A stretch of DNA of 64,000 bases from Bin75 sp965223955. GTDB lineage: Bacteria > Nitrospirota > Nitrospiria > Nitrospirales > UBA8639. The notes under the pieces were generated by a model. That model saw only the letters and a list, made by a program, of their open reading frames with translations. It was not told where the DNA came from and did no database searches. Shown here piece by piece: positions 43,627 to 51,861 of this stretch; position 1 is the first letter of the stretch; each line of letters begins with the position of its first letter. The stretch covers positions 1,798,001 to 1,862,000 of the forward strand of contig OZ245029.1 in assembly GCA_965223955.1 (NCBI GenBank), in the 5' to 3' direction. Both the position numbers and the translations under genes were made by a program.

Positions 43627-44703
43627 CGGGGTCTTCTTGGTTTTGCGAGTTCGGGATTCCCCGGTTTTGTCCTCCATGGCGGCAAGACGTTTTTCCAGAT
43701 TCGAGACCTGTTTGTACAGTTCGGGAAGGTGTTGCACCAGGACGTGAGTGCGTAAAAAGACCGCGCGTTGTTTCGCAGGCCGCCCGGACATCATGACACC
43801 GGGTTCCACGTCTTTTTCGATTCCCGCTCCTGCCGCGATCATGGCCTGATCCCCGATCGTGAGATGATCGATCAGGCCGGCTTGCCCTCCTATCATGACC
43901 TGTTTCCCGATCGACGTGCTGCCTGCAATGCCGACCTGTGCCACGATGATGCCGTGTTCTCCTACCGTCACGTTGTGGGCGATTTGAACCAGATTGTCGA
44001 TTTTGGTTCCTTCCTTGACGTGGGTGCGCCCGAACGTGGCCCGGTCAATAGTCACATTGGCCCCGATTTCGACGTCATCTTGAATGACCACGATTCCCCG
44101 TTGTGGAATCTTATGATGGCGGCCTTCATGTTGAACGTACCCGAAGCCATCACTCCCAATGACGGCTCCCGCATGGATGATCACCCGGGAGCCTATCCGG
44201 CATCCGTCCAACACGCTCACGTTCGGATGGAGCACGGTATCATGACCGATGGTCACGTCTTCTCCTAAAAAGACCCCCGGGTAGATCGTGACCCGGTCCC
44301 CGATGGTCGTGCGATGGCCGATCGTGACGAACGGTCCGATGGAAACATCGTTGCCCAGGTGTCCGTCCCGGCCTTTCACGACGTGTTGGGCTACCCCCAT
44401 GGAGGGGGGGGGCTTCGTGAAAAAACGGGTGGTCAACCGGACAAAATCGAAATGAGGCTGCGCCGAGACCAATTGGGCCCCGTTCAAATCAGGATAGTAT
44501 TGGGGGACGATGAAAGCCGAGGCATTCGATTGTACGGCTTGTTCCATCAATCGATGACTGACCAGCAAAGCCAGATCGCCCGACGCTGCCTGTTCGAGAC
44601 TGTTGACGCCTGTAATACGAAGATCCGCCTGGCCCTGAAGTTGTGCATCGATGGCACGGGCCAATTCGGTTAATGGATAACCGTCAGACGTTCGGGGAGT
44701 CAT
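43624..44703 (-). CDS. lpxD: UDP-3-O-acylglucosamine N-acyltransferase
   Basis: The protein has 359 residues. An N-terminal uridine-binding domain (residues 1-105) precedes the left-handed hexapeptide helix (GNDVSIGPFVTIGHRTTIGD..). The active-site His region is SDGFGYVQHEGRHHKIPQ, followed by RATFGRTHVKEGTKIDNLVQIAHNV. It adds the second acyl chain in lipid A synthesis. Its C-terminal tail is Lys/Thr-rich and its stop lies in an R2 repeat. It is downstream of lptG by 63 bases. Confidence 0.95.
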   Translation of the reverse strand: MTPRTSDGYPLTELARAIDAQLQGQADLRITGVNSLEQAASGDLALLVSHRLMEQAVQSNASAFIVPQYYPDLNGAQLVSAQPHFDFVRLTTRFFTKPPPSMGVAQHVVKGRDGHLGNDVSIGPFVTIGHRTTIGDRVTIYPGVFLGEDVTIGHDTVLHPNVSVLDGCRIGSRVIIHAGAVIGSDGFGYVQHEGRHHKIPQRGIVVIQDDVEIGANVTIDRATFGRTHVKEGTKIDNLVQIAHNVTVGEHGIIVAQVGIAGSTSIGKQVMIGGQAGLIDHLTIGDQAMIAAGAGIEKDVEPGVMMSGRPAKQRAVFLRTHVLVQHLPELYKQVSNLEKRLAAMEDKTGESRTRKTKKTP

Positions 44704-44766
44704 GGCCTTTTTTCCTTTGGATTTGGCAAACGCCGCACGTTTGAGTGAAGCCTTGTGATTCGTTTC

Positions 44767-45858
44767 TTAGTATCGCACTTTCAGAAAAAGGTTGAGGCTG
44801 ACAACGAAAAACATCACGCACGCGATCCAGGCGGCAACCACGGGAAGTAAGGCGCCACTTTTTCCCAACGTAATGCCAACGGAATTCGTGGCCCAGAACA
44901 AAAAGCTGATGATTAAGGCCTGACCAATGCCTTTCCCAATGCTGGCCGTCCGGGTGCCGGTTTCAAGGAGTCCGATGGACACGCCAAGAAGGGTCATGAT
45001 CACAGGGACGAAAGCAAAAGACACTCGCCTCCAATAATCGGTGAGAAATTTTGTGGCATTCTGTTTTTCTTGCCGTAAGTGCTCGATGTGTGTGCCGAGT
45101 TGGTTCAACGTCATATGTTCAGGCTCGAGAGCGTTCCAGGTCATCAGGTCATCGGGAGTTAAGGACAACGCCAGGGGAAGAGTCGTCTGTTGAGTCATCT
45201 TGATCTCCCCATCCGATTTGACCAACCGTCGAGCGACGTCGTGCAAGAACCATCGGCCATCCGTGAAATCGGCGCTGGCCGCCGTCAGCAATTCCTCCAA
45301 AGAGAATTGATCGCTCAGCCGGTAGAGTGTGACCTCGTGGAGGTGCGTGCCCTCGGGGTCGACTCGTTGAACGTGCATAAGCGCATGGTTGCGAATGTTC
45401 AGCCACAGATTTTCGTTTGTAAAAGAGAGCGGTTGCGGTTTTTTCTGGATCTCCACGGTTCGAATGTATTCCGCCTTGGCATTGGCCAGGGGAATAACGA
45501 CTGCCGTCAATCCCAACAGGATGACCGTGATGAGGCCTGCGACCGCTAAAAAGGGCATGGTAACGTGAACGATGCTGACCCCACAACTTCTCATCGCGGT
45601 GATTTCCTGGTTTTTGTTCAGGAGTCCGATGGCGAGGAGGGAAGCCATTAAAACGGCAAAAGGCACGAGTTGAAAGGAAATGTCTGGGATTTTCAAGACG
45701 AAATACAGCAACATGGAAGTCAGTTCCGCATCGTGTCGAAGAAACTTTCGCAGTTTTTCAAAAAAGTCGATCACCAGGTAAATAGTGGTCAGCCCGGTGA
45801 GACACAGGGCCAGGATCCCGAGATAATGTCGAACGATGTACCAGAATAAAATGCTCAT
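44767..45858 (-). CDS. lptG: LPS export permease LptG
   Basis: The protein has 363 residues, with membrane helices at both ends and a periplasmic jellyroll between. ITAMRSCGVSIVHVTMPFLAV is the coupling-helix region. LptG with LptF and LptB extracts LPS from the inner membrane. The start lies directly after an R5 repeat that provides AGGA as ribosome-binding sequence. Assigned G rather than F by its position second in the pair. Confidence 0.9.
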   Translation of the reverse strand: MSILFWYIVRHYLGILALCLTGLTTIYLVIDFFEKLRKFLRHDAELTSMLLYFVLKIPDISFQLVPFAVLMASLLAIGLLNKNQEITAMRSCGVSIVHVTMPFLAVAGLITVILLGLTAVVIPLANAKAEYIRTVEIQKKPQPLSFTNENLWLNIRNHALMHVQRVDPEGTHLHEVTLYRLSDQFSLEELLTAASADFTDGRWFLHDVARRLVKSDGEIKMTQQTTLPLALSLTPDDLMTWNALEPEHMTLNQLGTHIEHLRQEKQNATKFLTDYWRRVSFAFVPVIMTLLGVSIGLLETGTRTASIGKGIGQALIISFLFWATNSVGITLGKSGALLPVVAAWIACVMFFVVSLNLFLKVRY

Positions 45859-45885
45859 GCTTGTCCTGAGCGAAGTCGAAGGATC
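45859..45885. repeat. R5 repeat filling the lptF-lptG junction
   Basis: TTGTCCTGAGCGAAGTCGAAGGATC-type sequence occupies nearly the whole 25-base gap and includes the first two bases of the lptF stop on the minus strand. A related copy lies in frame in fbp. Confidence 0.75.
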
Positions 45886-46966
45886 AGCGCCGGCTCGCTT
45901 GATAAAACAGCATCCACGTCATCAGGAGTAAGAGGACGTTTGGGAGCCATGCTCCGGCAAACGGATGAAGGAACAAGGCCGTGACGGAAAATTCTCCCAG
46001 CAGGTTGAGCAAATAATAGCCCACCATGATGAAAATTCCCAAAACAAACCCTCTCATGCGTCCGGTTCGTTTTGAGACAATACCCACCGGCATGCCCAGG
46101 ACGCCGAGGATGAGCGTTGCCACGGGAAACCCCAGGTCTTTGTAGTATTCCATGAGGCGGCGAAGCATGACGGTGTCCCGCCAGTCGGATTTTTCCAATT
46201 CGGCCATAATGTGTTGATAATCCGGCCGTTCGGGTTTTTCGACGTTGAGAGCGGGAGACGGAGCCATTTTGAGATCATACGTGGAAAACGCCACCAGATG
46301 ATGTTGGGCGCCGTCCTTGGAAATATGGTGAATCTCCCCTTCGTGTAATCGAATGCCGAATTGCTTGCGTTGCGGATTTCTGAGCATTTGGAAGGTTTGA
46401 GCCGTGACAATGACTTTTTTGGCCTGGTCCCGCTGATCAAGGATGAAAATGCCCCTGGTTTTTTCTTCGGGCTCGGGCTTGGGAACAAAAATCATCAAGT
46501 CGTCCGCTGGTTCATTAAACACGCCTCGATCCAACGCCAGGTGCAATTGGTCCTGGATCAGGCTAATGGCCAATTTTTTCAAGGAGATTGCCGACCAGGG
46601 TTGTCCCCATTGGGAAAGGAACAGGGTTCCCAGGAAAACGAGAAATGAAAAGACAAAAACGGGTACCGCGATTCTGAGCAAGCTCAGCCCTGCCGCTTGC
46701 ATGGCGACAAGTTCCTTGTCGAAGGAAAATCGACTGAAGGTGGTGATCGAGGAGATCAGGCAGGCCATGGGAAGCGTCAGCACCAAAAAAGAAGGCATGA
46801 GATTGACGATAATTTTAAAAACGGCCAGGAGGCCCACGCCGTTGGTGACCAATAATTCAACCAGCCGCAACATCTCCTTGGTCAAGACGATAAAGCAAAG
46901 GATGCAGAGGCTGATGGAGAAAGGAACGAACAGCTCCTTCAATATGTAGCGATCGAGAATCGTCAT
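45884..46966 (-). CDS. lptF: LPS export permease LptF
   Basis: The protein has 360 residues of the YjgP/YjgQ family: N-terminal ILDRYILKELFVPFSISL, six membrane helices and a large periplasmic domain. ELVAMQAAGLSLLRIAVPVF is the region contacting LptB. It is the first gene of the lptF-lptG-lpxD unit. The start codon is 3 bases from the end of a MITE-like element, so its promoter and leader come from that element or beyond. Confidence 0.9.
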   Translation of the reverse strand: MTILDRYILKELFVPFSISLCILCFIVLTKEMLRLVELLVTNGVGLLAVFKIIVNLMPSFLVLTLPMACLISSITTFSRFSFDKELVAMQAAGLSLLRIAVPVFVFSFLVFLGTLFLSQWGQPWSAISLKKLAISLIQDQLHLALDRGVFNEPADDLMIFVPKPEPEEKTRGIFILDQRDQAKKVIVTAQTFQMLRNPQRKQFGIRLHEGEIHHISKDGAQHHLVAFSTYDLKMAPSPALNVEKPERPDYQHIMAELEKSDWRDTVMLRRLMEYYKDLGFPVATLILGVLGMPVGIVSKRTGRMRGFVLGIFIMVGYYLLNLLGEFSVTALFLHPFAGAWLPNVLLLLMTWMLFYQASRR

Positions 46967-46969
46967 GGC

Positions 46970-47294
46970 TGTCTATGTTCACTCATTCTCGTTTGTCATT
47001 CCTGTATGTGTTCACTCATTCATTGACAATTTTCGCTGTATCCTTCCCCTCCTTTGTAAGGAGGGGCGAGGGGAGGTAGAGACTCTCTCAGCATGGCGAA
47101 ACCCTGCTTCAAGAACGGGTGGCTCTACCCCACCCCCGCTTTCGCGGGGGCATGCCTAGCTCGACCTCCCCTTACCCTTCGGCTACGCTCAGGGCAGGCA
47201 AAGGGGAGGGAACGAGAGAAGAACGATCACGCAGGGCTGAATATCATGATGTGGGCAGTCCCTGATTTTGTCAACGCATCAGTGAACATTTACA
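46970..47294. mobile_element. MITE-like element A
   Basis: The left end TGTCTATGTTCACTC (46970) and right end, inverted, TGTAAATGTTCACTG (47294) bound 325 bases. Flanks ATGGC and ATGGT suggest a 5-bp target duplication with one change. A second internal left end (TGTATGTGTTCACTC, 47003) indicates a nested or rearranged copy. The interior holds R3 hairpins and CATGGCGAA..GGTGGCTCTACCCC sequence shared with element C. No coding capacity. Confidence 0.72.
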
Positions 47295-47362
47295 ATGGTG
47301 GAAACCTCTTTGCTTGAAGTGTGGAGTGTGTTTTAATTGCGCTCCATTCGGTTGAGAAAAAA

Positions 47363-47947
47363 ATGGTGATGAACCCTCGATCGGGACGAACGCCTCCGCG
47401 TGCTCGTCGGTTTACCCGGATCCTCAAAAAAATTCGGCTTGTCGCGACCGACGTCGATGGAGTCCTGACCGACGGCGGCCTCTATTATTCAGATTCGGGT
47501 GAACAGAGCAAAAAATTCAACGTGTGGGATGGTCTGGGGTTGGTTCTGTTAAAGAAAGCCGGGCTTGTGACGGCTGTCATCACCATGGATCAAACGCAGT
47601 TGGTAAACGTTCGGGCAACCAAACTCGGCATTTCCGAAATTCACCAGGGCGTCAAGGACAAACTGGCTGTATTGAAAGTACTTGCATCGAAATATGGAAT
47701 TCAGCTTGAGGAAGTCGCATACGTGGGAGACGATGTGACCGATTTGTCCGCTCTTCAGGCGGTGGGATTTTCCGCCGCTCCCGCGAACGGACGCGACCCC
47801 GTCCGGAAAAAGGTACAGTACGTGTGTAAAGCCAAGGGCGGGGAAGGAGCGGTCAGGGAAGTGGCCGACCTGATTTTGGCCGCGCAAGGCTTGTCCTCAA
47901 CGTCGTTAATCGAGCACGCAAAATCCGACGAGGGTGCTCACTCGTGA
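47363..47947 (+). CDS. kdsC: KDO-8-phosphate phosphatase (KdsC, HAD family)
   Basis: ATG 47363 (a second at 47369) opens 194 residues. HAD motif I TDVDGVLTDG, the KFNVWDGLGL region, and motif IV VGDDVTDLSAL fit KdsC, which acts as a tetramer to release phosphate from KDO-8-P. A basic N-terminal extension of about 25 residues precedes the domain. The weak GAGAAA is the only ribosome-binding candidate. Confidence 0.9.
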   Translation: MVMNPRSGRTPPRARRFTRILKKIRLVATDVDGVLTDGGLYYSDSGEQSKKFNVWDGLGLVLLKKAGLVTAVITMDQTQLVNVRATKLGISEIHQGVKDKLAVLKVLASKYGIQLEEVAYVGDDVTDLSALQAVGFSAAPANGRDPVRKKVQYVCKAKGGEGAVREVADLILAAQGLSSTSLIEHAKSDEGAHS

Positions 47948-47975
47948 GTTCCCCCCACCGGTACGCGGTCATTCT

Positions 47976-48219
47976 TGTATGTGTTCAGTAATTCGTTGAC
48001 AATTTCCACCGCTTGCTTCCGTGCCCCGGTTCCCCTCCTTTGTAAGGAGGGGTGAGGGGAGGTAGAATCCGTGACCAGGATGGCGAACCCCCGTGCTCCA
48101 TGGACGTGTGGCTCTACCCCACCTACCCTCCCCTTACAAAGGGGAGGGAAACGACGGCCCTTCTTTCTTGGTTCCCTGGTCAGCCACTCATTCTGTCAAC
48201 GAATGAGTGAACATTTACA
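47976..48219. mobile_element. MITE-like element C with perfect 5-bp target duplication
   Basis: The ends are TGTATGTGTTCAGTA..CGTTGAC at 47976 and, inverted, TGTAAATGTTCACTC..CGTTGACAG ending at 48219, over 244 bases. ATTCT is found directly on both sides (47971-47975 and 48220-48224), the mark of a transposition event. The interior contains R3 hairpins and sequence homologous to element A. No coding capacity. It ends 29 bases before the phosphohexomutase start. Confidence 0.83.
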
Positions 48220-48248
48220 ATTCTTTCCTGTGGGAGCGGGACCCGTTC

Positions 48249-49655
48249 GTGAGTATCTTTCGAGAATATGACGTTCGCGGGATCGTCGGGAAAGATTTGA
48301 CTCCCGACGTGGCGCAATCCATTGGCCGCGCCTATGGGACCATGGCCCGGCAACGCGAATGTCGAACCGTGGCCCTTGGTCGGGACGGGCGCCTGACCTC
48401 ACCGGAACTCCGGGATCTGGTGCTTGCCGGCATCACCGCCACGGGGGTGAACGTCGTGGACATCGGGGTGTGTCCGACGCCGTTATTGTACTTCTCCCTA
48501 TATGAGTTGCCCGTTGACGGAGGCGTGATGGTCACCGGGAGCCATAATGCGGCCGAATATAACGGCTTCAAAATGTGTCTGGGTAAAGCGGCGCTGTATG
48601 GCGAAGACATTCAGGAACTCAAGCGCCTGATCGAAACCGGGTCGTATGCGTCCGGATCGGGAACCGTGTCCACGGCCTCGGTCATCCCTTCCTACCTGCG
48701 TTATCTTAAGGAACACTTTGCCGGTCTTGATGGAAAAGGAATGCACGTGGTCGTGGATTGCGGAAACGGCGCCGCGAGTCTGGTGGCAAAAACGGCCTTG
48801 GAGCAATTGGGCTGTCGCGTCACGGGATTGTTTGACGACCTTGACGGCCGTTTCCCCAACCATCATCCAGACCCCACCGTCGTCGAGAATCTCCAGGATC
48901 TCATTCGAGCCGTGAAGCACCATCGCGCGGACGTTGGGATTGCGTATGACGGCGACGCGGACCGCATCGGAACCATTGACGAAAAGGGAACGATCGTATG
49001 GGGAGACCGCCTGCTCCTGATTTTCGCACGGGATCTCTTGAAGGACAGACCAGGGAGCACGGTGATTTCCGATGTCAAAGCCTCAGAATGCCTGTACGAA
49101 GATATTCGGAAACGGGGCGGGAACGGCATCATGTGGAAGACGGGCCATTCCGTGATGAAGGCCAAGATGAAGGAGGAACAATCCGCCCTGGCCGGAGAAA
49201 TATCGGGGCATATGTTTTTTGCCGATCGCTATTTCGGGTACGACGACGCCATTTATGCCTCATGCCGGTTGATTGAAATTCTGTTGAAAGCGCAAGCACC
49301 GTTCTCTTCCCTTCTCGCGGATCTGCGGCCCACTCAGGTCACCCCGGAAATTCGCATGGAATGTCCGGACGACGTGAAATTCCAGGTGGTCGAGGCAGTA
49401 CGAAACCGGCTTGTCGAAACGGCCAGGCAGCCGAATGCGACGAACTCTAATAATTCGAGCCTCGCGATTCGAGAAGTCGTCACGATTGACGGAGTTCGAG
49501 TCTGTTTCGATGATGGCTGGGGACTCATTCGCGCCTCCAACACGCAACCCGCGTTGGTTCTTCGATTTGAAGCAACCTCGGTCGAACAATTGCAGGCCAT
49601 TCGCACCTATCTGGAAGGGGAACTGGAAGCCTGCACCCGGTCGTTCGCGCCATGA
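48249..49655 (+). CDS. manB: Phosphomannomutase/phosphoglucomutase
   Basis: GTG 48249 gives the family-typical start SIFREYDVRGIVG; the upstream frame would include MITE sequence. The product has 468 residues. The phosphoserine loop is VTGSHNAAEYNG (usually TASHNP), the metal loop is YDGDADRIG, the sugar loop GEISGHMFF and the phosphate site RASNTQPALVLRFEA. It interconverts hexose 1- and 6-phosphates for polysaccharide or LPS synthesis. Confidence 0.9.
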   Translation: MSIFREYDVRGIVGKDLTPDVAQSIGRAYGTMARQRECRTVALGRDGRLTSPELRDLVLAGITATGVNVVDIGVCPTPLLYFSLYELPVDGGVMVTGSHNAAEYNGFKMCLGKAALYGEDIQELKRLIETGSYASGSGTVSTASVIPSYLRYLKEHFAGLDGKGMHVVVDCGNGAASLVAKTALEQLGCRVTGLFDDLDGRFPNHHPDPTVVENLQDLIRAVKHHRADVGIAYDGDADRIGTIDEKGTIVWGDRLLLIFARDLLKDRPGSTVISDVKASECLYEDIRKRGGNGIMWKTGHSVMKAKMKEEQSALAGEISGHMFFADRYFGYDDAIYASCRLIEILLKAQAPFSSLLADLRPTQVTPEIRMECPDDVKFQVVEAVRNRLVETARQPNATNSNNSSLAIREVVTIDGVRVCFDDGWGLIRASNTQPALVLRFEATSVEQLQAIRTYLEGELEACTRSFAP

Positions 49656-50115
49656 AACACCGCTCATTCGCGCGATAAGACGCAATGACCTGCCTATTCC
49701 CGCTTTTTCGTGCGCGATCAGCGGGAAATAATTGAGAAGACAAAAAGAGGCAAGATAGGGCAGAAAATACGCTAAAAAGACGTAATAAGGTATCGTTTTA
49801 GACTATTTTCGGCCCCTTTTAGCGTAATCAGACGGATTTGCCGATTGTCGGGTTACGCCTTCGGCTAACCCGACCTACAAAAAACTGAGAAAAGGGTGGT
49901 TGTGTTTTTTTCTATCCACTCTAGGCCAATTGCAGTCTTATTTCTTCCGTCGACGCGTTAGCTTCCGCGCAAAGAGACAAGTGTTAAATAGCGGGTTAGC
50001 GTCTTTATCAGGCGTGCGCTTCAGATTTAAACGCCAAGTGACTCATGCTGCTTGAAAAAGAGCGCCATGAGATGGTGCGGCTACGACTACAAAGGGAAAG
50101 CCTCTGGATCCCCGA
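49656..50115. other. Intergenic region with a long-loop inverted repeat, R2 and short R4
   Basis: The 460-base gap has no credible gene. It holds TACGCTAAAA (49768-49777) and its exact inverse TTTTAGCGTA (49817-49826) around a 39-base AT-rich loop, an R2 palindrome (about 49845-49880), and a short R4 near 50104-50133. The AT-rich stretch 49740-49825 and 49900-50040 differs in composition from the flanks and may be the remnant of an insertion. Confidence 0.55.
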
Positions 50116-50421
50116 TCAGGTCGGGGATGACGGATAAAACAAAGGCTGTGCCTCTTTCAGCACGCGCTCGCGAAGTGCAGGATGGAGGGCGCGCTCGGTC
50201 ACCACTTCTACCCGGCGCTGCAGGAGGTCCTGGACATCCATCAGCAGCCCACCGAGCACCAAGCCGCTCTTGCCGGGAGGCAGGGAGACCAACAAATCGA
50301 CGTCACTGTCATCGTCGGCATTGCCCCTAGCCATGGAGCCAAATATTCGCAGATCGTCAATGCCGTGACGCTTTGCGAGAGCACAGATTTCGGTTCGGTG
50401 TTTTTCGATCAGTGGGTGCAT
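50116..50421 (-). CDS. MNT-type nucleotidyltransferase (antitoxin-like), orphan
   Basis: ATG 50421 opens 101 residues. The motif GSMARGNADDDSDVDLLV is the minimal nucleotidyltransferase signature with two Asp. MntA-type proteins usually pair with a HEPN toxin and inactivate it by adenylylation. No HEPN gene lies on either side; both flanks are R4 repeats. The partner may have been lost. Confidence 0.82.
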   Translation of the reverse strand: MHPLIEKHRTEICALAKRHGIDDLRIFGSMARGNADDDSDVDLLVSLPPGKSGLVLGGLLMDVQDLLQRRVEVVTERALHPALRERVLKEAQPLFYPSSPT

Positions 50422-50559
50422 GCCAGCAGCCTTCAATTCCAGCCCGGATGCGAACGAGGGTTTCGGGCTTTTTTTGATTGACTATCAATGTTCTAGATTA
50501 GCAGATTGTCAGCATCGGCGTCGAACCATTCCTCTCCAGGGAGAAAAGAGCGCCATGAG

Positions 50560-50990
50560 ATGGCGCGGCTACAAAGACAAAGAAAAGACACTGGATTTCC
50601 GATCGGGTCGGGGATGGCGGAAGGAGACAAGCAAAGACTCTGGATCCTGTAGATTGCCTGGATCCTTTACTTGACTGGATCCTCGATCAGGTCGAGGACA
50701 GGCGTCGGGGACAAGCGTCGAGGATGACAGAAAAGGAAAAGGTAAAAGCAAAGACCATGGATCCCTGATCGGGTCCAGGATGACGTTAGGAGAAAAGTGT
50801 GGATGACGGAAAGAAGAAACTACGAGATCCTTCACTTCGTTCAGGATGACAGACCGGGATCTGCGCTCGGAATGACACTGGTTCTGATCGCGTTGCCCTC
50901 ACCCTGGCCCTCTCACAGGGGGAGCGGGTAAAAAGACAAAGGGAAGGCGCTGGATCCCCGATCAGGTCGGGGATGACAGAAAGCATGTGG
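50560..50990. repeat. R4/R5 repeat field
   Basis: This stretch consists of successive R4 units: a short one at about 50589-50622, the long 91-base copy at 50640-50730, further short copies at about 50758-50785 and 50950-50983, and an R5 unit (GAGATCCTTCACTTCG, about 50823-50850). AAAGACAAAG-type spacers between units recur as well. No gene was seen. Confidence 0.72.
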
Positions 50991-51029
50991 CTGTTCCCTC
51001 CGGGTAGTGTACAATCTCCGCAGATACGT

Positions 51030-51803
51030 ATGCGCACTGTATCCATTCGACATAAACTGTTCATGATCGGTGTGAGCGGCCTGCTCCTGGGATTTCTGTG
51101 GGGGATGGCTCTGTCACCTGCCGCTTTTGCTGTTCAGGAAAAAGAAGATTATCGCTATGGCATCTCCCTGTGGGGTGTTCCAGCCGGACACGCATACATG
51201 AAAAACGAAACGCTGGTTGACGCGGACGGGCGTTCGGCCCGACACCTGACGACCACGATTCGATCGAATGATTTCATTTCTTTTTTCTTTCCCGTCAAGA
51301 ACCACGTGGATTCGCTGGTCGATTCCCGGACCATGCTCCCCCGGCATTTATTTTTCCAACGTCGGGAGGGCGGTCGCCATGAACAGTTTGATGTCACGTT
51401 TGATCACGTGACCAACCAGGTCACGGTGATGAAAGACGGGACGCCCTCGGTTCATGACATTCCTCCCGGTACGCATGGTCCCTTATCGTGTTTATATTTT
51501 TTGCGCACGCTGCCGAATCTCGAACCGGGCTCTTCAGTCTATTTGAATATTCATCACGACCGGAAAAACTACAACGTTGAGGTCAAAGTCGAAGCGGTCG
51601 AATCGATCAGCGGGCCCTGGGGCGAGGTCGAAGCAATCCGCCTGTTGGCGATCATGCCGTTTCGGGGGATTTTTTTGAATGAAGGCAATATCAGAATCTG
51701 GGTGACCAATACGGAAGAGCGGGTTCCCGTTATGATGGAAGCCCGTGTGATTGTCGGGTCGGCCACAGCAATGATTGAAAAATGGGTTCCGCCACAAAAA
51801 TGA
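51030..51803 (+). CDS. DUF3108-type exported protein
   Basis: ATG 51030 opens 257 residues with a signal peptide (MRTVSIRHKLF..LGFLWGMALSPAAFA). The mature protein is a beta-rich DUF3108-like domain: YRYGISLWGVPAGHAYMKNE, TTIRSNDFISFFFPVKNHVDS, and HGPLSCLYFLRTLP. The role of this family is unknown; it is periplasmic. The fbp start follows its stop by 58 bases, and the two may be co-transcribed. Confidence 0.83.
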   Translation: MRTVSIRHKLFMIGVSGLLLGFLWGMALSPAAFAVQEKEDYRYGISLWGVPAGHAYMKNETLVDADGRSARHLTTTIRSNDFISFFFPVKNHVDSLVDSRTMLPRHLFFQRREGGRHEQFDVTFDHVTNQVTVMKDGTPSVHDIPPGTHGPLSCLYFLRTLPNLEPGSSVYLNIHHDRKNYNVEVKVEAVESISGPWGEVEAIRLLAIMPFRGIFLNEGNIRIWVTNTEERVPVMMEARVIVGSATAMIEKWVPPQK

Positions 51804-51861
51804 CTCTCGACTTTTTCAAGAAAGATCCTATAATAATTTATTTTATCTGCGGAATCCGGTC

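Noticed and set aside
51775..51861. Upstream extension of fbp inside the DUF3108 gene
   Set aside because: The extension KNGFRHKNDSRLF has no homology to Fbp N-termini and overlaps the previous gene; ATG 51862 gives the usual start.
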